The notes under the pieces: model-generated | What the model was told of the DNA's origin: nothing | What the model saw: the letters and a program-made list of their open reading frames with translations, nothing else | The model's database searches: none | Assembly: GCA_028865545.1 (NCBI GenBank) | Contig: JAGWJY010000001.1 | Location: 1-64,000, forward strand | DNA: 64,000 bases | Direction: 5' to 3' | From: Alphaproteobacteria bacterium | Lineage (GTDB): Bacteria; Pseudomonadota; Alphaproteobacteria; Micropepsales; Micropepsaceae | In this document: positions 11,270 to 19,229 of the stretch, in pieces | How positions within the stretch are numbered: position 1 is the first letter of the stretch | How the letters are laid out: every line of letters starts with the position of its first letter | Position numbers and translations under genes: made by a program

Positions 11270-11911
11270 CTATCCTTTCGTCTGCAATGCGGTGGAAGAA
11301 TTGGTGAAATGCCGTGAGATCAGTTCGGCGACGGCGGCCTCGAGCGCGGCAATGCTGCGCTCGGCGCCACCACCGCGCCATTCGATGCGGCAATCGGCGC
11401 CGGTGAGCGAGGGGTCGGCCGATGCGACGATGCGTCCGTCATAGCCTTCTTGATGCGCGATCTCGGCAAGCTTGTCGGAGAGCGCCGCGATCACGGGTTC
11501 GGCGGCGCGCAAAACGACGCGCGGTTCGGTGATTGCCTGATGCATGGCTTCGCGCAGCGCCGCTTCCACATCGCCCGCCGGCAAGGCGGCGATGGCGACG
11601 GGGGCAAGCTTGCGGGCGGCGGCGAAAGCAAGCTGCGACGCCTCTTCGCGGCGTATCTCGATCTCTGTTTGCGCGTGCGCGAAAGCCTCGCGCACGGCGG
11701 CGGTGCATTCGGCGACGGCGGCGGCGATCGCTTCGGCGGCGCGCACCTGACCGGCCTTGAGGCCTTCGCCGCGCGCCTTGGCGCACATCTGGTCGATCTC
11801 GTCCTGCGTGAGAACCTTGCGCTGGCGCGCCCGCGCCGCGTTGGAGACCAGATCGCCTTCGGGGCGGAACTCCGTGTCGAAGGTGAATTTGCTGCTGGGT
11901 TTCGTGTTCAT
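11270..11911 (-). CDS. fliH: Flagellar assembly protein FliH (FlbE-like)
   Basis: A 213-residue protein that negatively regulates FliI and docks it to the C ring. An N-terminal variable part is followed by a long alanine- and glutamate-rich coiled coil (about 35-105) and a C-terminal globular domain that ends in an Ala/Ile-rich helix. Sequence similarity across this family is low. The call rests on the position between fliG and fliN, where Caulobacter has flbE, and on the architecture. The ATG overlaps the fliG stop by one base (TGATG), indicating coupling. Confidence 0.82.
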   Translation of the reverse strand: MNTKPSSKFTFDTEFRPEGDLVSNAARARQRKVLTQDEIDQMCAKARGEGLKAGQVRAAEAIAAAVAECTAAVREAFAHAQTEIEIRREEASQLAFAAARKLAPVAIAALPAGDVEAALREAMHQAITEPRVVLRAAEPVIAALSDKLAEIAHQEGYDGRIVASADPSLTGADCRIEWRGGGAERSIAALEAAVAELISRHFTNSSTALQTKG

Positions 11912-12945
11912 CAATACACCAGCTCGTCTTCGCCCTGCTTATTGGCGATCATGATCTCACCCTTGTTGGCGAGATCCTTGGCGACGTTGACCATGCGCAT
12001 CTGTGCTTCGTCGACATCCTTGAGGCGCACCGGGCCCATGGCTTCCATGTCTTCGCGCAGGATCTTGCCGGCGCGTTCGCTCATGTTGGAGAAGAAGACG
12101 TCGCGCAGCGAATCGGTGGCGCCCTTGAGCGCCAGCCCCAGCTTGTCCTTCTCGACATGGCGCAGCAGCGTCTGGATGGAGCCGGGATCGAGCTTGCCGA
12201 GGTCTTCGAAGGTGAACATTAGGGCCTTGATGCGCTCGGCCGAGTCGCGGCTGCGCTCTTCCAGCGCGGTAACGAAGCGATTTTCCGTCTGGCGGTCGAA
12301 ATTGTTGAAGATTTCCGCCATGTGCTCGTGGGCATCGCGTTTGGCGGTGCGCGCCAGGTTGGACATGAACTCGACGCGCAAGGTCTTCTCAACCTTGTCG
12401 AGGATATCCTTCTGCACGCTTTCCATGCGCAGCATGCGCTGCACAACTTCGAGAGCAAACTCTTCTGGCAACGCTCCGAGCACGCGCGCCGCATGCTCGG
12501 GTTTGATCTTGGAGAGCACCACCGAAACGGTCTGCGGGTATTCGTTCTTGAGGTAATTCGCCAGCACCGTTTCGTTGACGTTGGCAAGCTTGTCCCACAT
12601 CGTGCGCCCGGCCGGACCGCGGATTTCCTCCATGATGGCGCTGACTTTTTCTCCCGGCATGATGCGCGTCAGCATCCGCTCGGTGGATTCGTAGGAACCC
12701 ATCAGCGAGCCGGTGCCAGACATCTGCGAGACGAAGTCGACCAGCAGCTTTTCGACCAGATTCGAACTCACCGTGCCCAGATTGGACATGATCTGGGAGA
12801 TTTCCTTGACCTCGTCCTCGTCGAGCATCTGCCAAAGCTTCGCCGAATGCTCTTCGCCGAGCGACAGCATGAGGATGGCGGAACGCTCCGCACCGGTGAG
12901 CGACCGGATGTCTTCCTTGACGGCTGATTTGAGAGCGCGGGACAT
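11911..12945 (-). CDS. fliG: Flagellar motor switch protein FliG
   Basis: A 344-residue rotor protein that contacts the MS ring through its N-terminal domain and MotA through its C-terminal domain. It begins with the typical [20 protein letters not shown]-like segment. The middle domain has the [12 protein letters not shown] helix followed by the [13 protein letters not shown] motif. The C-terminal torque domain contains LGLALKGA and [14 protein letters not shown]. The charged residues that interact with the stator appear present. It starts 3 bp after fliF. Confidence 0.97.
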   Translation of the reverse strand: MSRALKSAVKEDIRSLTGAERSAILMLSLGEEHSAKLWQMLDEDEVKEISQIMSNLGTVSSNLVEKLLVDFVSQMSGTGSLMGSYESTERMLTRIMPGEKVSAIMEEIRGPAGRTMWDKLANVNETVLANYLKNEYPQTVSVVLSKIKPEHAARVLGALPEEFALEVVQRMLRMESVQKDILDKVEKTLRVEFMSNLARTAKRDAHEHMAEIFNNFDRQTENRFVTALEERSRDSAERIKALMFTFEDLGKLDPGSIQTLLRHVEKDKLGLALKGATDSLRDVFFSNMSERAGKILREDMEAMGPVRLKDVDEAQMRMVNVAKDLANKGEIMIANKQGEDELVY

Positions 12946-12948
12946 CTG

Positions 12949-14583
12949 TTACACCGGTTGATGGAGCCAAGTGCGCAGGATCGCCAGCGCTTCCTCGGGA
13001 TGCGCCTGCACCACTTCGCCGACCTTCTTGATCGAAGATTCGCGTACCTGTCCTTCGATGCGGCTGATATCGATCATGCTGTCGCGGGGCGGCGGGATCA
13101 GCGCGGGCCCCTGGCTTGCTTGGGCGCCAGCCTCCGCGTTCTGGGCGCTCGGCGCCGGCAGCTGATTCATGGCAGGGGTGCCGGAAGCGAGCTGCGTCGT
13201 TGTGGTGCTGAAGGAGAGTGGCGCGAACATGCGCGCGATCAGCGGGCGCAGCACGAACAGGCCGATCAGCAGGGCGGTGATCGAAAGAATGGCCGCTTCG
13301 ATGATCTTGAACCAGTCTGGGCCGTCGAGACCGAGGAGCGGCGTCGGTGCGGGCGTGCCGACATCCGTATCGATGCGGGCGAACGGCATGTTGACCACTT
13401 GCACCTGGTCGCCGCGAGCAGCGTCGAAGCCGATGGCCGACTTCACCAGCTCGCTGATCTTCTGCATGTCCTGCGCGCTGCGCGGCTTGTAATCGCCGCC
13501 CTTGCCGGTGATGCCATCGACCACGACGGCAACGGAAAGCTTTTTGAGCGCCCCGCCGTCGTCCGTGCTGGTCTTCACGGTCTTGGAAATTTCGTAATTG
13601 GTCGTTTCTTCGGTGCGTCCGGAAGACGATTTGGTGTTGTCGCCGCCCGAGGTGCTTTGCTGTCCGGGCAGCGCGCTGGCGACGGAGACAGCAGCAGCGC
13701 CGCCATTGGCGTCCGTGTCGGAAGCATTCTGCTCGACGGTCTGGGTGGAGCGCACCACCTTGCTGTCGGGATCAAAGGCTTCGGACGTTGCCGTGGTATG
13801 CGTGAAGTCCATGTCGGCGCTGACCTGCACGCGCACATGGCCCGGGCCGACGATGCTCGCCACCATGGACTCGATGCGGCTGCGCAACCGGTCCTCATAA
13901 TCCGAGGTTTCCTGGTCCTGGGTGGCGGCGTCGGCGTCGGGACCGCTCTGAGCCTGGCCGCCGGCCAGCAGATTGCCGCGATCATCGATGATGGCGACCC
14001 TATCCGGCGTCAGCGAGGCGACGGCGGCGGCCACGAGGTGCTGGATGGCCTGGACCTGGCCGCGATTGAGCACGTTGCGCGTTCGCAGCACGACAGAGGC
14101 GCTGGGCGACTGGTCGTTGCGCGAGAAGATCTGGCGCTCGGGGATGACCAGATGCACGCGCACGCTTTCGATGCCGTCGATGGTCTGGATGGAGCGCGCC
14201 AGTTCGCCTTCCATGGCGCGCAGCATGTTGATGTTCTGTACGAAGGTGGTGGTGCCGAAGGTGTCGGACTTGTCGAAGATCTCGTAGCCGACTCCGGCGG
14301 CGGGCAGATTGTCCTGCGCCATCTCCATGCGCAGCTTGGTGACCTGGTCGGAGGGAACCATGATCGTGCCGCCGTTGCCCTTGAGTTCATAAGGCACGCT
14401 CATGGTGTCGAGCTTGGCGGTGACCTGGGCGGCGTCGCGCGTGTCGAGGCCGGAGAACAGGACGCTCTTGGGCGGCTCGGAGATGACGCCCGCAACATAG
14501 AGGAAAAAGGCGGTAAGTGCGGCGGCCACGCCAGCCATGACGCCGAAACGTGCCGCACCGATCGCTTTGACAAAATCCGGCAA
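12949..14583 (-). CDS. fliF: Flagellar MS-ring protein FliF
   Basis: A 544-residue inner-membrane ring protein, the first assembled structure of the basal body. It has transmembrane helices near 12-32 and 435-455. Ring-building YscJ-like domains lie in the periplasmic part (about 45-230), and a Gly/Ser/Thr-rich region lies around 290-345. The cytoplasmic C-terminal tail binds FliG. It is the first gene of the leftward run ending at flhG. Its leader contains a candidate CtrA box at 14678 and a hairpin at 14618. Confidence 0.96.
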   Translation of the reverse strand: MPDFVKAIGAARFGVMAGVAAALTAFFLYVAGVISEPPKSVLFSGLDTRDAAQVTAKLDTMSVPYELKGNGGTIMVPSDQVTKLRMEMAQDNLPAAGVGYEIFDKSDTFGTTTFVQNINMLRAMEGELARSIQTIDGIESVRVHLVIPERQIFSRNDQSPSASVVLRTRNVLNRGQVQAIQHLVAAAVASLTPDRVAIIDDRGNLLAGGQAQSGPDADAATQDQETSDYEDRLRSRIESMVASIVGPGHVRVQVSADMDFTHTTATSEAFDPDSKVVRSTQTVEQNASDTDANGGAAAVSVASALPGQQSTSGGDNTKSSSGRTEETTNYEISKTVKTSTDDGGALKKLSVAVVVDGITGKGGDYKPRSAQDMQKISELVKSAIGFDAARGDQVQVVNMPFARIDTDVGTPAPTPLLGLDGPDWFKIIEAAILSITALLIGLFVLRPLIARMFAPLSFSTTTTQLASGTPAMNQLPAPSAQNAEAGAQASQGPALIPPPRDSMIDISRIEGQVRESSIKKVGEVVQAHPEEALAILRTWLHQPV

Positions 14584-14617
14584 TGCCTGCTCCCTCGCGA
14601 ACTGGCGAAGAAGCGGA

Positions 14618-14635
14618 GGCGGATCATCATCCGCC
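14618..14635 (-). other. Hairpin in the fliF 5' leader
   Basis: GGCGGAT (14618-14624) and ATCCGCC (14629-14635) form a perfect seven-base stem with a CATC tetraloop. It is about 35 bp upstream of the fliF ATG, between the start codon and the CtrA-like box, so it would be in the leader RNA. Confidence 0.4.
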
Positions 14636-14677
14636 CCGGCACCCCGCCGTGCTAGGCAAACATTGCCGCGTATTGGG

Positions 14678-14693
14678 TAAAGGCGCGCTTAAC
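14678..14693 (+). promoter_or_regulatory. Candidate CtrA box upstream of fliF
   Basis: TAAA-GGCGCGC-TTAAC matches the CtrA consensus TTAA-N7-TTAAC with one mismatch in the first half and the exact 7-bp spacing. It lies about 95 bp upstream of fliF and downstream of sciP. CtrA activation of the fliF operon is established in Caulobacter. Binding has not been shown here. Confidence 0.55.
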
Positions 14694-14757
14694 GCGCGTA
14701 GGAATCGGGCAACGGAATCCGGCGACCCGAGTAAGGATTTCTTCACGCCTTCCGATC

Positions 14758-15039
14758 TCAGTGCCGGTATTGCTGCACGCGTGTGGCGCGCAAACCCGGC
14801 AGGCCGAAGCGGTCGATGGCGCGCTGCCAGGCGAGGAACTCCTCGACCGTCAGCGTGTAGCGGCGGCATGCTTCGTCCAGGCTGAGAAGTCCACCACGTA
14901 CGGCAGCGACGACTTCTGCCTTGCGGCGGATCACCCAACGCTTCGTGTTGGGAGGCGGCAAGTCAGCCATCGTCAGCGGGCTTCCATCGGGCCCAATGAC
15001 GTAGCTCACGCGACCTCTGCGGTCTTCGCCCATGTTCAT
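14758..15039 (-). CDS. sciP: CtrA inhibitor SciP (DUF1153)
   Basis: A 93-residue protein that binds CtrA at promoters and prevents recruitment of RNA polymerase in newborn swarmer cells. The diagnostic core is present: VIGPDGSPLT, PPPNTKRWVIRRKAEVVAAV, GGLLSLDEAC and TVEEFLAWQRAI. Its helical DNA-binding-like fold covers nearly the whole protein. The ATG at 15037-15039 has an AGGAG RBS; a second Met two codons later is possible. It sits between flgE and fliF on the same strand. A GANTC site (15049-15053) lies 10 bp before the start. Confidence 0.93.
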   Translation of the reverse strand: MNMGEDRRGRVSYVIGPDGSPLTMADLPPPNTKRWVIRRKAEVVAAVRGGLLSLDEACRRYTLTVEEFLAWQRAIDRFGLPGLRATRVQQYRH

Positions 15040-15157
15040 CGTACTCCTGACTCCACTACCCGCACGCAAAGTAACCCTGCTGCCTTTAAGAAAGGGCCAA
15101 AGCGAATGGTAAAAAGGTCCATAAGCCATTCCCAACAATTAGACCGACTTATGAAGC

Positions 15158-15191
15158 AAACGCTCCGCCAGCCTTGTGCGACGGAGCGTTT
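15158..15191 (-). terminator. Hairpin directly after flgE
   Basis: Arms AAACGCTCCG (15158-15167) and CGGAGCGTTT (15182-15191) form a perfect 10-bp stem with a 14-nt loop, beginning 4 bp after the flgE stop. The following sequence is only mildly T-rich in the direction of transcription, so termination may be partial. It separates the hook operon from sciP. Confidence 0.6.
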
Positions 15192-15194
15192 ACG

Positions 15195-16520
15195 TCAGTT
15201 GGACGGAAGCTGATCGAGCTGCTGCAACATCTGGTCCACTGTGCTGACGATGCGCGACGCGGCGGAGTAGGCACGTTGTGTCGTGATCAGATTGGTAAAT
15301 TCGGTCGCCAGGTCGACGGTCGAGCCTTCGAGCTCCTTCGCATTGACTGTGCCGGCGCCGCCCGAGTCGGCGCTGTTAACGATCGGCGTGCCCGAGTTTG
15401 GCGTGGTCGTGTAGGCGTTGCCGGAAACTTCTGCCAAGCCGTCGGGGTTGGCGAAGGTCGCCAGCGGAATCTTGAACACGGCCTGGCTGAGACCGTTCGA
15501 GAAATTCGCTGAGACCGTGCCGTCGGTCGCGATCGACAGGCCGTTGACGCTGCCGTACACCGCACCGTCCACATTGGCGCTGGTCAGCGTCGAGGCGGTA
15601 TCGTACTGCGTGACACCATCGGTGTTGCCGACCGTTCCCATGTTGACGGTCAGAGGTTGCGCGGTGAGTCCGGAAGCCGCCGACCACGGGATCGAAATCG
15701 ATATCGAGCCGGAGGCGGGTGAGCCGGACCCGCCGGTGGGCACCACGTTCTTCAGCGAGCCGTCGGCATTGAAGGTCATCGTGCCGGAGGCGATGGGATT
15801 GCTGCCCGTGATGTTGGTGGCGGCGCCCTGGTAGGAAACTTCGTAGGCCCAGGTATTCGCCGCGGTTTTGACGAAGGAGAATTCCAGAGGCTGCGTGCCG
15901 CCCTGGCTGTCGTCGACATTGACCGTGCGCTGGAAGTCGGGCGTCACCGCGCCCGACGCCATATTGTTCGTCGCGACGTTATAGGTGCCGACGGTCGTCG
16001 CGCTCGCCTGGAGGTTGGCCTGCAGCCCGATCTTGGAAGAGGCCACCGCCTTGCCCGACAGGTTGCTGACGTTGATCAGCGACAAATTGCTCGGGTTGGT
16101 CGGTGGATTGCCGCTGGTGTCGAGCTGCCAGCCGAGGAGATAGAGCCCGTTGGCGTTTTTGAGATTGCCGCTGGCGTCGGTCGTGAAGCTGCCGGCGCGG
16201 GTATATTGGAGCGACCCCGTGGCCGACGCCGTCGGGCTTACCATGAAGAAGCCGTTGCCCGAGATCGCCAGATCGGTGTTCGAGGAGGTCGAGGTCAGAA
16301 GACCTTGCTGGGTGACGTTCTGTCCCGATGACGCGACCACGCCCGCCGAGGCCGGATCGCTGGTGCCTGCCGCGGCGGCGAGCAGGGTCGAAAAGCTGTT
16401 GGTTGCCGTCTTGTAACCGATTGTGTTGACATTTGCGATGTTCGACGAGGCGACGCTGAGCGCGTTGCCGTTCGCGGTCAGGGCCGCAACGCCGGTCATC
16501 ATGGCGCCATAGAGACTCAT
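15195..16520 (-). CDS. flgE: Flagellar hook protein FlgE
   Basis: A 441-residue structural protein of the flexible hook. The N-terminal rod/hook signature (MSLYGAMMTGVAALTANG, SSNIANVNTIGYK) and the C-terminal helix (LATEFTNLITTQRAYSAASR) that form the D0 domain are both present. The middle D1/D2 region is Thr/Ser/Gly-rich and variable, as expected. It is the last gene of the leftward fliK-flgD-flgE group, 81 bp after flgD. Confidence 0.96.
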   Translation of the reverse strand: MSLYGAMMTGVAALTANGNALSVASSNIANVNTIGYKTATNSFSTLLAAAAGTSDPASAGVVASSGQNVTQQGLLTSTSSNTDLAISGNGFFMVSPTASATGSLQYTRAGSFTTDASGNLKNANGLYLLGWQLDTSGNPPTNPSNLSLINVSNLSGKAVASSKIGLQANLQASATTVGTYNVATNNMASGAVTPDFQRTVNVDDSQGGTQPLEFSFVKTAANTWAYEVSYQGAATNITGSNPIASGTMTFNADGSLKNVVPTGGSGSPASGSISISIPWSAASGLTAQPLTVNMGTVGNTDGVTQYDTASTLTSANVDGAVYGSVNGLSIATDGTVSANFSNGLSQAVFKIPLATFANPDGLAEVSGNAYTTTPNSGTPIVNSADSGGAGTVNAKELEGSTVDLATEFTNLITTQRAYSAASRIVSTVDQMLQQLDQLPSN

Positions 16521-16601
16521 TTGCTTTCCTTCTCGGCATTCCGGGCTTCGCCCGACAGCCGTCCTTCAGATCGTGCGACCGTTTCTCGGCCGCGGTTGTT
16601 G

Positions 16602-17273
16602 TCAATTCGTAACGATCGTCGCATTCGTGAGCGGGATCTCTGCGGTTCCGATCACGAGCTGCGGTGTGCTGCCCGACATGTCGACGCCGCTGACCAGCGC
16701 CTTGCTGGCGACGGACGTCGTCACGGGGGTGCCGTCGGTGGCGGTGGCGCTGGCGGTCAGCGTGTAGCTGCCGTCCGGGAGCTGGTTGCCGATGTTGTCC
16801 TGGCCGTTCCAGGCGAAGTCGTGCGTGCCCGCGGTGGTCGCGCCGGCGCCGCTATAGACGACCTTGCCGTTCGAATCCGTCACCGTGAGCGTTGTCGCTG
16901 CCGCCGCGTTGTTCAGGCCGTAGGTCCAGTCGGCGGCGCCGTTGGTCAGCGCGCCCTGGCCGTTGCTGAGCACGACGTTCTTGCCGATGTAGTTCATGGC
17001 ATAGCTGTTGGACTGGCTCTGGCTGAGCGAAATCAGAGAGTCGAGCTTGGTGTTGCTGTTTATCTGCTGTTCGACCTGGCTGTATTCCACCAGCTGCTGC
17101 GTGAACTGGTTGGAGTCCATCGGCGACAGCGGATCCTGGTTCTGCAGCTGCGTCGTCAGCAACTGCAGGAAGGTGTTGAAGTTGCCGGCCAGCTGTTGCT
17201 GGGCGCTGGACGACGCACTCGAGGTCGTCGTCGTGGCGGGGGTCGGCGTCGTCACAGGGTTGGTGGTGGTCAT
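16602..17273 (-). CDS. flgD: Hook-capping protein FlgD
   Basis: A 223-residue scaffold needed for hook assembly that is later replaced by FlgK. The conserved N-terminal helix FLQLLTTQLQNQDPLSPMDS lies near 34-55. It is followed by the FlgD Ig-like and tudor-like regions, with PDGSYTL-type sequence near residue 165. The first 25 residues are Thr-rich and unstructured. It begins 12 bp after the fliK stop. Confidence 0.95.
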   Translation of the reverse strand: MTTTNPVTTPTPATTTTSSASSSAQQQLAGNFNTFLQLLTTQLQNQDPLSPMDSNQFTQQLVEYSQVEQQINSNTKLDSLISLSQSQSNSYAMNYIGKNVVLSNGQGALTNGAADWTYGLNNAAAATTLTVTDSNGKVVYSGAGATTAGTHDFAWNGQDNIGNQLPDGSYTLTASATATDGTPVTTSVASKALVSGVDMSGSTPQLVIGTAEIPLTNATIVTN

Positions 17274-17285
17274 GGCAATGCGTCC

Positions 17286-19001
17286 TTAAACGCGGATATC
17301 GAGCCGTACGCTGTCAGGCGCAAGGCTTGCGATGGGATTGGAGTGCGAGATTGCGTCCGTAGCAGCGACGGCATTGATGGTCAGTGCACGGCCACGCCCA
17401 TTGGGCGAATTGCCGTTTCCATTCTGCCGCTCCTGACCACCTCTTAACGAGAAATTGAGGCCATTGTTCGACAGGTTCAGCCCGGCGTCGGTCAGCGATC
17501 GCGCCAGATTGGCGGAATCGCTTTGCAGCAATTGCAGCGTCTGCGGCCGGTCGGCGACAATGGTGGCCTGAGTCTTACCGGAATTGTCGACCGAAAGATG
17601 AACCTGCACGCTGCCGAGTTCGGCAGGATCCATGCGGATATCGAAATGGTTGAGGCCGTCATGGGATTTGGTGGCGATCGTCAAACCGAGCGCGCTGAAC
17701 GGGGTTGACGCCGCGGCATCGTAGTGCTGCGGCACGACCTGCAGATTGGCGGCAAGCGTCGTTGGCGCGGCAAGCGACGTGTTTGTAGCGGAAGTTGTCT
17801 GAGCGAGGGTCGCCATCACAGATGGCGCCGGCTGACTGTTCAATGATGTGGAGGTCGATGACTGCCCAGTTGGGCTCGCCTGCTGCGTTGCCGCAGTCTG
17901 CGAGGCGGCGGCATTGTCCTTGGCGATTTTCCCGCCATCGACGGGTTTCCCCGGCGCGATCGGTTCGGCGCTTTGTTTGGAAGCGGTCGGTTTGCCGGAA
18001 TCCACCGGAGCCGCGGCGCCGGTGGCGGGCGGCGGCTGATCGGCTGCGACCGTCGGCGCAGCTTTGGCGTCCGTACCCGATCCGGTCGGCTTGGCGCCGT
18101 CGACGGCAGCCGTCTTCGTGCCGCTCGCCTGGCCGCCGGTCTTCACCGGTTGCGGTGTCTGCGTCTGCTGTGCGGACATAAGTGCAGCCAGAATGCCCGG
18201 GTCCTGTGCCGCCGCCGGGTCGGCAGCAGGCTTCGCATCGCTGCTGCCTGTTGTCTTCGCATCGGTCGCGGCTTTTTGTTTGTCGGCGGTTGCGGTCTTG
18301 GCGGCAGGTGCGTTGTTTTGCACGGGTTGCAGAATTGCCGCCGTCGCGTCCGGCACCATCTTAAGATCATTGGCGACCGTCACCTGTGCGGCAGCGGATT
18401 TGGTCTCGTTGTCGGCCGCGGTTGTGGCAGCCGCCTTCGGCGCATTGCTGCCGCCCTTCGCCGGATCGCCGTTGCCGCCATTCGCGACATTGCCCGCGGC
18501 GCTGTCCGCGGGGTTACCCGTGATGGATGTGGCGCCGCCTGCCATATTGCCGTTGGCGGGCTGCGGCAGAACCGCGATGGCATCGGCGGCGGCGGAAATC
18601 TTGGTGCCGGCGGTGCTGTTCGCCGCATCTTTCGCCGTCTGTGCGCCGGCCGCCAGCGTATCGGCGGGTGCGTCCGGCTGCGGCAAGGCGTCATTGTTTG
18701 CAGGGGCGGGCTTGGCGGCGGCCTGCAATGTCGCGACCAGTTTCGCCATGTCGGGCTGCGTATTCGGCTGAGACGGATCCGCGGCATTGTCGTTTTGTGT
18801 GGCGGGGGCGTCGTTGGCGGGAACCGGCTTGCCGGTTGCGCCTTGCGAGGCCTGCTGCAACATCGCCACGAACAGCGCGTCGGGACCGCTTGGCGCTTTC
18901 GCACCCGCGCCCGTCTGGACGTTCGACGACGTCGCTTTAGGCACAGCCGTAACCATTGCGATGTTCGCCACGCTGCCGATCCGAAAATCTTCCGTGTCCA
19001 T
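17286..19001 (-). CDS. fliK: Flagellar hook-length control protein FliK
   Basis: A molecular ruler that is secreted during hook growth and switches export specificity. A long Ala/Thr/Gln/Asn/Pro-rich N-terminal ruler (to about residue 440) precedes the Flg_hook domain. That domain has the signature FDIRMDPAELGSVQVHL near residue 460. The full reading from 19001 gives 571 residues. No strong RBS marks either this start or the Met at 18956 (556 residues). A sigma-54-like element at 19006-19020 would favour the shorter protein. The upstream open frame to 19853 overlaps flgK and its promoter and is not credible. Confidence 0.88.
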   Translation of the reverse strand: MDTEDFRIGSVANIAMVTAVPKATSSNVQTGAGAKAPSGPDALFVAMLQQASQGATGKPVPANDAPATQNDNAADPSQPNTQPDMAKLVATLQAAAKPAPANNDALPQPDAPADTLAAGAQTAKDAANSTAGTKISAAADAIAVLPQPANGNMAGGATSITGNPADSAAGNVANGGNGDPAKGGSNAPKAAATTAADNETKSAAAQVTVANDLKMVPDATAAILQPVQNNAPAAKTATADKQKAATDAKTTGSSDAKPAADPAAAQDPGILAALMSAQQTQTPQPVKTGGQASGTKTAAVDGAKPTGSGTDAKAAPTVAADQPPPATGAAAPVDSGKPTASKQSAEPIAPGKPVDGGKIAKDNAAASQTAATQQASPTGQSSTSTSLNSQPAPSVMATLAQTTSATNTSLAAPTTLAANLQVVPQHYDAAASTPFSALGLTIATKSHDGLNHFDIRMDPAELGSVQVHLSVDNSGKTQATIVADRPQTLQLLQSDSANLARSLTDAGLNLSNNGLNFSLRGGQERQNGNGNSPNGRGRALTINAVAATDAISHSNPIASLAPDSVRLDIRV

Positions 19002-19005
19002 CAAA

Positions 19006-19020
19006 GCAAGGCCTGGACCA
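19006..19020 (-). promoter_or_regulatory. Weak sigma-54-like promoter for fliK-flgD-flgE
   Basis: On the minus strand TGGTCC-N5-TTGCT gives GG and GC at the correct 12-bp spacing and a perfect -12 element, but two changes in the -24 element. Transcription would start near 18995, inside the longest fliK reading, supporting translation from 18956. Confidence 0.35.
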
Positions 19021-19097
19021 CAAGCGCGGGGCCCGCAATTCCGTCGTGGATATAGAAGTGTGCGTGCGGCGACGACGCGTTTGGGTAGGGCATGATC

Positions 19098-19143
19098 TGC
19101 CGCATGCGGCAAACTCTGCCGCGTCGGACGGCGGTTTCGGCAG
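19098..19143. promoter_or_regulatory. Inverted repeats upstream of the flgK sigma-54 promoter
   Basis: The perfect palindrome TGCCGCATGCGGCA (19098-19111) is followed by CTGCCG (19116-19121) and CGGCAG (19138-19143). The position, 30-75 bp upstream of the -24 element, fits an enhancer for the sigma-54 activator. FlbD sites (ftr) in Caulobacter also contain CGGC/GCCG-type repeats. Which protein binds is inferred. Confidence 0.45.
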
Positions 19144-19173
19144 CTTTTCCGCGCCTGTCGCGGTCTCGCATCA

Positions 19174-19188
19174 TGGCACAAGGCTTGC
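19174..19188 (+). promoter_or_regulatory. Sigma-54 promoter of flgK-flgL
   Basis: TGGCAC-AAGGC-TTGC matches the -24/-12 consensus (TGGCACG-N4-TTGCW) with the GG-GC distance of 12 bp. The predicted transcription start is near 19200, 30 bp before the TTG start of flgK, which excludes the longer upstream reading frame. FlbD, encoded at 9498-10883, is the obvious activator. Confidence 0.8.
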
Positions 19189-19229
19189 GACCCGTTTGGT
19201 CGGCGACAAAGCTTTTCGGGACGCAGACC

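Noticed and set aside
7689-14655. Long plus-strand frames opposite flhA, flbD, fliG and fliF (such as 7689-9203, 9609-10877, 11450-12556 and 12958-14655)
   Set aside because: They mirror well-supported flagellar genes; sequences such as QRRQLLHQRAVGG show codon-shadow composition and no family.
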